Below, one piece after another: positions 19,754 through 24,414 of a stretch of DNA of 24,414 nt (the stretch's first letter is position 1; each line of letters opens with the position of its first letter). The stretch comes from a virus: positions 1 through 24,414 of IMG/VR virus record IMGVR_UViG_3300037963_000895; one strand, 5' to 3'. The notes beneath the pieces were generated by a model. That model worked only from the letters and a program-made list of their open reading frames with translations. It had not been told where the DNA came from and did no database searches. Position numbers and translations under genes: made by a program.

Positions 19754-21484
19754 TTAAACCCAGTTGGGGACTGAGTTTTTAGAAGTACCTCTTGCTTGTC
19801 TTCTTTGGTCTAAATTTAGGCCTAAGACAAGGTGGTTAGCGGCTGATTGGGGGTCATCATGCCACTGTTCAAGCATGTCATTCCACTCTTCCAACTTGCG
19901 ATCTTTGATGGCTTCATGAGCGGAGATAGCCATTGCGTCAGTAAAGTATTTGACACCTTGTGCAAGACAGTCCAATCTGTCGTCATGTTTAACTGCACCT
20001 TTTTCTTTGCACATACGGCTCATCTGATAGAAGAGCATGTACATAAGACGTTTTTCAGGAGCTTCATCAGGGTTTGACTTAAAGTCCCACTCAATGACTT
20101 TTCTGTCTACAACAAGGCGGTGTTGGTTGAGAACAGGTTCAAGCGAATCAATGATTCTGTCTTCTTTACGCACATTGGCACGGACCTCTTCGATGTCAAC
20201 GGCTTGTTTGGTCTGAATGCTGTGCTTCTTGAACAATTCAGCAACAATGCCATCACCAAAGTTAGTTTCAATAACGAGTTTCGTGACACCATACTTTCTA
20301 CAGCCTTTAAGAATGTCTAACAAGGTTGAGTCGCCGTACCCGTCCCTATACGCACGCATTTCATGCAAGTAGAGGAAGCCGTTCTTCTGAGATATGAATG
20401 CTGCGGCTGTTTCGTCCGTGCCTCTACCCGACGGATCAACAGAGCAGATTGTTTCGGTGAAAGGTGTCCACTCCCCAGAGAGTTGCATTGGACTATAAAA
20501 GTAATCTCCTGGGAGACCGACTGTGGGTAGGTCTTTAATAATGTTTTGGGGGTCTGAGCACCAGACGACATTGTCAGGAGCAGAGTCGGGATTGACAGAA
20601 GTGACAACCAGATCTGCCATTTTAAGCGGGAACTTTTCTGCATCACTAAGGGTTGTGTCTAGTTGGAACTGCAACATGAAGTTGCTTCGACCCATTGCAG
20701 CTTCACGTTCTAAAAGGTCGCTATCGCTGAATCGGTCAGGGTCAGTAACTTCCCAAGGCTTAGCCCCGTTATCAACGTCAGACTGCAGTTGAGGAGCTAT
20801 TAGACCTTCGTAGTTAGCAAGAGACCGTGGAATACGTGCAGGCCAAACCAAAGGTCTGTAGTTACGTTCAGCAAGCTTTCTGTAGACGGTAAAGGTTGTC
20901 TGTGGGGTCCCAAGGTACATAATGCGTGAATCCTCTTTAGGAGTAAGGATTGATTCAGCCTCTGTGCACAGTTGTAGAAGTTTCTCTCGCATGAGTTCGG
21001 TCATCGAGTTACCAGGAACTTCTATGTCATCAAGGATCATTAAGTCAGCACGGCTACCAGTAAGTTGACCAGTAATTCCCACTGATTTAACAGACGGAGC
21101 TTGGTGTGGACTGCAATTAACGTCGAATGATATACGGGACCAACGGGCGTCATCAGATTTAGGACGCAAGTGAACAAGCCAAGGTGTTTCAATGATCAGC
21201 TTCTGAAGAAAAATGGACATGTTGTCAGCACGCTCTTTAGAAGCCGAGATGATCATGATCTTTTTTTCGGCATTATTAAAGAGAGTCCAAAGAACAAAAG
21301 CACCAGTAATCCAAGACTTTCCGACTCCACGAAATGCTTGGATTTGTAAGCGTTTGGGACCGTGTTGTAGGTAATCTGCGATTGCATATTGTGCTCTTGT
21401 GGGTGAAGGAAGGTCAAGCTGCTCCCACAAAGCTTGCAAAAACAGCTTGAAATCGGCCTGTAAGGCCTCTAAAACGTTTGACAT
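19754..21484 (-). CDS. terL: Large terminase subunit (T7 gp19-like)
   Basis: The 576-residue ATPase-nuclease motor packages DNA into the prohead. Walker A is FRGVGKS (51-57), Walker B LMILDD (148-153), and the coupling motif is near YLGTPQTTFTVYRKL (190-204). The RNase H-like nuclease domain starts with the acidic strand SVDPSGRGTDETA (D350) and has later acidic residues at KLVIETNFGDG and KHDDRLDCLAQG. The length is close to T7 gp19. ATG 21484 follows the HNH gene stop by 12 nt. It is the last late gene before a strong terminator. Confidence 0.95.
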   Translation of the reverse strand: MSNVLEALQADFKLFLQALWEQLDLPSPTRAQYAIADYLQHGPKRLQIQAFRGVGKSWITGAFVLWTLFNNAEKKIMIISASKERADNMSIFLQKLIIETPWLVHLRPKSDDARWSRISFDVNCSPHQAPSVKSVGITGQLTGSRADLMILDDIEVPGNSMTELMREKLLQLCTEAESILTPKEDSRIMYLGTPQTTFTVYRKLAERNYRPLVWPARIPRSLANYEGLIAPQLQSDVDNGAKPWEVTDPDRFSDSDLLEREAAMGRSNFMLQFQLDTTLSDAEKFPLKMADLVVTSVNPDSAPDNVVWCSDPQNIIKDLPTVGLPGDYFYSPMQLSGEWTPFTETICSVDPSGRGTDETAAAFISQKNGFLYLHEMRAYRDGYGDSTLLDILKGCRKYGVTKLVIETNFGDGIVAELFKKHSIQTKQAVDIEEVRANVRKEDRIIDSLEPVLNQHRLVVDRKVIEWDFKSNPDEAPEKRLMYMLFYQMSRMCKEKGAVKHDDRLDCLAQGVKYFTDAMAISAHEAIKDRKLEEWNDMLEQWHDDPQSAANHLVLGLNLDQRRQARGTSKNSVPNWV

Positions 21485-21496
21485 ATAGATATGTAC

Positions 21497-22150
21497 TTAG
21501 AACAGGTCCAAGGGGACTCCTAGAGTCGCTGCGTAGCCGGTAGATTGCATATTGCCGTTAGCACGATCAACAATTTGTGAGCCAGATGAAGGTTCTAAAG
21601 ATTGACCGGGGAAACCACGCATAGCATTTAGTCCTGCCTTAAGTTTTTGAGAACGATTTAGCTCTTCATCAACAGGACTGAGTAAAGATTCAAACTTTCC
21701 AAAACCACCTTGTTTGTTACCTTTAGAACCGTTATTACCGCGTTCCATAAGGCGTAAGTTATACGGATGATGTAAACCACCTTTAGATCTAGGTTCAACG
21801 TGATCAACCTCTAACTTACGGTTTCCAGTACGGCCTTCTTTAGCGTTACGTTCTGCAGCAGATGCATATTTGTCACGCATAAACATCTTTTCACCTTCTG
21901 ACAGCTTGATGCTTTGCTTTTGCTCTGTTCGAGCCATTTCTTTAGCAGCTTGGCCTGCAGAAGTTTTAATTTGATAACCAGAGTTGTAGGGTCCGTTGCC
22001 GCGTTCAAAAGTATATGTAGTGCCTTTATAAGAAAATTTGGCAGAAACACGTTTGCCAGGATTAGCTTCTTTACGTGTGAGGTAGGCTTTAAGTTCTTTT
22101 TGAAACACAGCCTCAGGAACCCCCTTTGTAGGACGGGGTTTCTTAGCCAT
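21497..22150 (-). CDS. HNH-type nuclease-like protein between terminase subunits (217 aa)
   Basis: Residues about 117-150 read LEVDHVEPRSKGGLHHPYN, then LRLMERGNNGSKGNK, the DH...N...N core of a His-Asn-His nuclease; unlike the neighbouring HNH it lacks zinc-binding cysteine pairs. The N-terminal 110 residues are basic and may bind DNA; the C-terminal 60 are Gly/Ser-rich. HNH proteins next to terminase genes are known in other phages to support packaging-related cleavage; a free homing-type nuclease is the alternative. ATG 22150 lies 2 nt after the U tract of a terminator-like hairpin, so the ribosome binding region is within that structure. Confidence 0.75.
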   Translation of the reverse strand: MAKKPRPTKGVPEAVFQKELKAYLTRKEANPGKRVSAKFSYKGTTYTFERGNGPYNSGYQIKTSAGQAAKEMARTEQKQSIKLSEGEKMFMRDKYASAAERNAKEGRTGNRKLEVDHVEPRSKGGLHHPYNLRLMERGNNGSKGNKQGGFGKFESLLSPVDEELNRSQKLKAGLNAMRGFPGQSLEPSSGSQIVDRANGNMQSTGYAATLGVPLDLF

Positions 22151-22151
22151 A

Positions 22152-22179
22152 TAAAAAAAGCCACCCCTTGCGGAGTGGC
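22152..22179 (-). terminator. Terminator-like hairpin directly before the HNH gene
   Basis: Minus strand GCCACTCC and GGGGTGGC pair over 8 bp (one G-T) around loop GCAA, followed by seven U residues. It is textbook in shape, but it lies between a promoter-like motif and the start codon of the HNH gene, so it may act as an attenuator or partial terminator. Confidence 0.8.
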
Positions 22180-22190
22180 GATATAGTTAT

Positions 22191-22206
22191 GTTGCCTTAG
22201 TGCAAC
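22191..22206 (-). promoter_or_regulatory. Putative phage promoter motif, late-region copy
   Basis: Minus strand GTTGCACTAAGGCAAC, with one change in the CACTAGG core. It is a perfect 5-bp dyad (GTTGC/GCAAC). It begins at the last base of the upstream HNH gene and precedes the terminator-like hairpin. Confidence 0.45.
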
Positions 22207-22535
22207 TATTGTGTATGTTTAGCTAACACGTATTCACGTAGGCGATTAACACCAAAAGTGGTACGCATAAACTCTAAGTAAGGTTTGCTTGCCTTTTGCT
22301 GATTACATTTCTGACAGGCTGGTACGATATTTGACGCGATGGTCTCTCCGCCAGCACTGCGAGGAATAACATGATCGAGAGTAAGATTAGATAGTTCAAA
22401 AGATTCTCCGCAATAAACACATGTACAGTCGAAATGCTCTTTAAGGGCTTTACGCCAAAGCTTTTTAGACATAGAACTGTTCATGGCAATCAGGTTGTGT
22501 AAATAGTGATCAGGTGTAGGAAGCAAGGGTGTCAT
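22206..22535 (-). CDS. HNH endonuclease with zinc-binding cysteines (109 aa)
   Basis: The core CVYCGESFELSNLTLDHVIP, then RSAGGETIASNIVPACQKCN and QQKASKP is a standard HNH fold with two CxxC pairs for structural zinc and the DH, N and N/K catalytic elements. Size and sequence suit free-standing phage HNH nucleases, either homing-type or packaging-associated. ATG 22535 overlaps the preceding stop (TGATG); an internal MSKKLWRKALKEHF start is possible. It sits between small terminase and a second, different HNH protein. Confidence 0.85.
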   Translation of the reverse strand: MTPLLPTPDHYLHNLIAMNSSMSKKLWRKALKEHFDCTCVYCGESFELSNLTLDHVIPRSAGGETIASNIVPACQKCNQQKASKPYLEFMRTTFGVNRLREYVLAKHTQ

Positions 22536-22795
22536 CAGCGGTAACGTTTGTTATTGCCGTGTCCGTTACGAGCACGGTTGATCTTCATGGATTCACGTTT
22601 GAGGTTGCCCTTGCTGTCATGTGACATGTCGGGTCCACCTTTTCCGTAAATACCTGCTTTACGTCTTGCTTTATTAAGACGAGATCTATACGCTGATTTT
22701 CCAGGTTTCTTGTTATATGACCGCATATAGCTGCGGTGTTTTTCTGCTGCTTTCGGATTAGCTGCGTAGTACTTAGCGGTTCTACCTTTTTCCAT
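22535..22795 (-). CDS. Small basic phage protein, KGRTAKYYA family (86 aa)
   Basis: The sequence MEKGRTAKYYAANPKAAEKH followed by an Arg/Lys-rich SAYRSRLNKARRKAGIYGKG segment and a C-terminus with RARNGHGNNKRYR is a small protein type that is widespread in marine phages. Strong positive charge suggests DNA association, perhaps in packaging, as it lies between small terminase and the nucleases; this is inference. It overlaps the small terminase gene by 14 nt. Confidence 0.75.
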   Translation of the reverse strand: MEKGRTAKYYAANPKAAEKHRSYMRSYNKKPGKSAYRSRLNKARRKAGIYGKGGPDMSHDSKGNLKRESMKINRARNGHGNNKRYR

Positions 22796-23027
22796 ACAGA
22801 CGTGTCTGAACCATTTCAGGATCTACCTTTGGCAGGATTGTTGAAAGTTTGTCTAAAGGATTGCCGTCAAAAGCAACCCCAGAAATGTCATTTTTGACAA
22901 GCCAATCGCAGGCTGCCTTCAGATCCTGAGCCGTAGCTTCTCCAGATTTGATTCGCTTAAGGAATTCAGTAGTGACTAGATTATGAAGCTCATTAAATTG
23001 GTCTTCAGTTGCCTTGCGTTTAGCCAT
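22782..23027 (-). CDS. terS: Small terminase subunit (T7 gp18-like)
   Basis: The 81-residue protein has a helical N-terminus (EDQFNELHNLVTTEFLKRIK) and the pattern SGEATAQDLKAACDWLVKND followed by DPLDKL-type segments (NPLDKLSTILPKVDPE). This matches T7-group small terminases, which recognise concatemeric DNA and stimulate the large subunit. Position upstream of large terminase and downstream of holin/tail genes agrees with T7 gene 18. It begins 1 nt after the preceding small gene. Confidence 0.78.
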   Translation of the reverse strand: MAKRKATEDQFNELHNLVTTEFLKRIKSGEATAQDLKAACDWLVKNDISGVAFDGNPLDKLSTILPKVDPEMVQTRLYGKR

Positions 23028-23028
23028 A

Positions 23029-23181
23029 TCAGAGAAGTTTAGTTTTGATTACAGCAACTGCTTGGTCATCAAGTTGGTTGTCAGTGCGCTTAGCAAGAGC
23101 TTCAAGCAATTCAACAACAAGCTTTTTGACAGCACGAGACTGAAGAAAAGAAAACAGGATTGGACGAATAATAGTGATCAT
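23029..23181 (-). CDS. Small hypothetical protein (50 aa)
   Basis: ATG 23181 to TGA 23029 encodes MITIIRPILFSFLQSRAVKK and a helical, leucine-rich remainder LVVELLEALAKRTDNQLDD. The hydrophobic first 13 residues could insert in a membrane. It starts 2 nt after the coiled-coil gene stop and ends 1 nt before the small terminase ATG, so it exactly fills the gap between the two genes. It may belong to the lysis group; function is unknown. Confidence 0.65.
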   Translation of the reverse strand: MITIIRPILFSFLQSRAVKKLVVELLEALAKRTDNQLDDQAVAVIKTKLL

Positions 23182-23183
23182 GA

Positions 23184-23432
23184 TTACTTAAGGGTGAGTT
23201 GATCAAGTTTGTTTTCGATGCGGATCATGTGATCCTCCATGGACTTAATTATTGCCGCAAGATCAGCCTTAGAAACGTACTTTTCTGCTATGCGAAGCTC
23301 TATGCCATCGACACGGCGATCCATATCTAAGAGCCGATCATGTAGGTGGTTGATGCGGGAATGTAATCTATTTGTTAGGGCAGCTACCCCAGCTGCAGCA
23401 GCCAGGGCAGCAGTTACAGCTGCTTCAACCAT
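23184..23432 (-). CDS. Membrane-anchored coiled-coil protein, possible holin (82 aa)
   Basis: Residues 2-20 (VEAAVTAALAAAAGVAALT) form an alanine-rich hydrophobic segment, and residues 22-80 form a heptad-patterned helix (RLHSRINHLHDRLLDMDRRV and onward to the C-terminus). One N-terminal anchor with a long coiled coil recalls small lysis proteins; the location between tail genes and small terminase is that of T7 gene 17.5 (holin). No signal peptidase site is visible. The lysis role is inferred from position and topology. Confidence 0.6.
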   Translation of the reverse strand: MVEAAVTAALAAAAGVAALTNRLHSRINHLHDRLLDMDRRVDGIELRIAEKYVSKADLAAIIKSMEDHMIRIENKLDQLTLK

Positions 23433-23439
23433 TTGTTAA

Positions 23440-23988
23440 TTAAGGGATAGAAGCACCTGTAGTGCCTGTTTCAAATGAAAGGGTGTCATTGCCTGCAGGA
23501 GCAGGAACAGGCTCACTGGAGCCGCTCACAGGCTCCTCTACGGGAGCAGGAGGTTCCCACTCACTGAAGCTGGGAGAGGTTACATAAGCAACCAACTCAT
23601 CAGTGGTAGTAGTTGCTTGGATTGCTACCTCTTTAGTGTTGCTGTAAGTGCGGATCTCTGCACGACGATCAAGAACGTCTTGTGGGATAACAGCACCATT
23701 TTCAGCGTTACGAGTGACGTACCAGTCAGTAGGAGACAACAGGGTTCCAGCAGTCTCTTTGACTTTGCTAACCCACAGCTCTACAAGGCCAGTGTGGTCT
23801 TTAGGATTATCGACACCCCAGTAGAAGCGTTGATCCCAAGTATCCTCAACAGGATCAGGTACTTCAGAAATACCGATACGCTGCTTTTCTTCCCAGGTGG
23901 AAAGGCGCAGCCAATTTGCGGGGTAGGACACCCCATCATGAAAAAAAGCCCTGTCGTAAGGTAAGGGCTTACCATCAAGAATAAGCAT
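23440..23988 (-). CDS. Tail-associated protein (182 aa), YPANWLRLST family
   Basis: The N-terminus MLILDGKPLPYDRAFFHDGV with YPANWLRLSTWEEKQRIGI and VPDPVED is a pattern I associate with cyanophage proteins encoded beside tail fibres. Residues about 84-140 (LLSPTDWYVTRNAENGAVIP and a following helix) resemble the region of tail-fibre assembly and DUF4376-type proteins. The last 40 residues are Pro/Glu/Ser/Thr-rich and flexible. It follows the tail gene by 17 nt. A virion or tail-fibre chaperone role is inferred. Confidence 0.65.
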   Translation of the reverse strand: MLILDGKPLPYDRAFFHDGVSYPANWLRLSTWEEKQRIGISEVPDPVEDTWDQRFYWGVDNPKDHTGLVELWVSKVKETAGTLLSPTDWYVTRNAENGAVIPQDVLDRRAEIRTYSNTKEVAIQATTTTDELVAYVTSPSFSEWEPPAPVEEPVSGSSEPVPAPAGNDTLSFETGTTGASIP

Positions 23989-24005
23989 AGTTTTATTTGA
24001 TTTAA

Positions 24006-24414
24006 TTAGCGTGCGCGGGCGGTTTTGAAGGGATGCTCAGCAAATGCGAGATATATGTAAGTGCCGTTATTTTCGTTAACTTGACCAGCACTTGAGCGCA
24101 ATTTAAATCCATTAGCAAGAATGTCGATTGCTTGATCTGCAGCATCAGTTTCCTCAGCATTAGATAGGTTGCCGAACAAAGGCTCATTTGTGACGTTATA
24201 AGCACTTCTAGCTGTATCCAAAATTGTCCAGTGACTTGTGTCTGAAGTCATTTTCAAAACTACCCATCTCGGCCTAAATCCGGTATAAACAAACGGGGCT
24301 GAGTTATCAGAAGTTCCCGTGCCGGTGTACGAACCAAACGCGCTATAGCCTGCGACAGGTGCAAAAGCATATAGGACAATATCGCTATTCCAAGCAGCGG
24401 TTGGACCGGGCGGC
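24006..24414 (-). CDS. Tail protein C-terminus (DUF7483-like), partial at right edge
   Basis: The frame is open from the window edge to TAA 24006 (about 135 residues). It reads NSDIVLYAFAPVAGYSAFGS, FVYTGFRPRWVVLKMTS, TARSAYNVTNEPLF and finally YIYLAFAEHPFKTARAR. The FVYTGFRP-W, Y-V-LF and YIYLAFAEHPF sequence marks are those of the DUF7483 domain found at the ends of phage tail-fibre or receptor-binding proteins. It is the most upstream gene in the window; an internal ATG at 24257 is not its start. As C-terminal domain of a tail protein it may face the host surface. Confidence 0.75.
   Translation of the reverse strand, partial: PPGPTAAWNSDIVLYAFAPVAGYSAFGSYTGTGTSDNSAPFVYTGFRPRWVVLKMTSDTSHWTILDTARSAYNVTNEPLFGNLSNAEETDAADQAIDILANGFKLRSSAGQVNENNGTYIYLAFAEHPFKTARAR

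Noticed and set aside
1-24414. CRISPR arrays, insertion sequences, rRNA genes
   Set aside because: No regularly spaced repeats, no transposase-like frame with terminal repeats and no rRNA-like sequence were seen on either strand.

Overview
The window is part of the genome of a T7-like (podovirus) cyanophage. Every supportable gene lies on the minus strand, so transcription runs from position 24414 towards 1. The organism call rests on a T7-type gene set (single-subunit RNA polymerase, gp2.5-type SSB, endonuclease I, primase-helicase, family A DNA polymerase, gp6-type exonuclease, small and large terminase) combined with psbA (photosystem II D1) and a high-light-inducible protein (hli), which are typical of phages of marine Synechococcus and Prochlorococcus. 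Integrase plus a tRNA-Leu-like attachment site points to the P-SSP7-like branch. Base composition is moderate rather than very AT-rich, which by eye fits a Synechococcus host better than a low-GC Prochlorococcus; this is inference.

Layout in transcription order. (1) 24414-19754, end of the late module: C-terminus of a tail protein, a tail-associated protein, a coiled-coil/holin-like protein, small terminase, a small basic protein, two HNH proteins and large terminase. (2) 19753-18907: terminator and thyX. (3) 18906-18265: about 640 bp with no convincing gene but several strong inverted repeats. (4) 18264-15820: early region of small overlapping genes with recurring 18-bp motifs and two tRNA T-arm-like RNA elements. 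(5) 15695-14365: winged-helix regulator, tyrosine integrase and attP. (6) 14249-11350: RNA polymerase and SSB. (7) 11294-9123: hli, a run of tiny basic proteins, psbA, a broken reading frame and a small YRGVSY protein. (8) 9160-4108: endonuclease I, primase-helicase, DNA polymerase in two frames, PD-(D/E)XK-like nuclease, 5'-3' exonuclease. (9) 4147-1504: DUF3310 protein, MazG-like pyrophosphatase, class I ribonucleotide reductase. (10) 1511-1: a small protein and a large unidentified protein that runs off the left edge.

The genes form a coherent takeover programme: a phage RNA polymerase for middle and late genes, degradation and recombination of DNA (endonuclease I, exonuclease), nucleotide supply (RNR, ThyX, MazG-like), maintenance of host photosynthesis (D1, Hli), and packaging. 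Late packaging genes run directly into early genes, so the contig crosses the junction of the linear genome ends: it is either a circularised assembly or a concatemer.

Points most worth a second look: a gap-free 18-bp motif found five times on the transcribed strand and likely to be the phage RNA polymerase promoter; two 12-bp minihelices with TTCGA loops next to gene starts; an exact 26-bp duplication between the RNA polymerase gene and the terminase 3' region; and a DNA polymerase split by a -1 frame change at a CCCC run.
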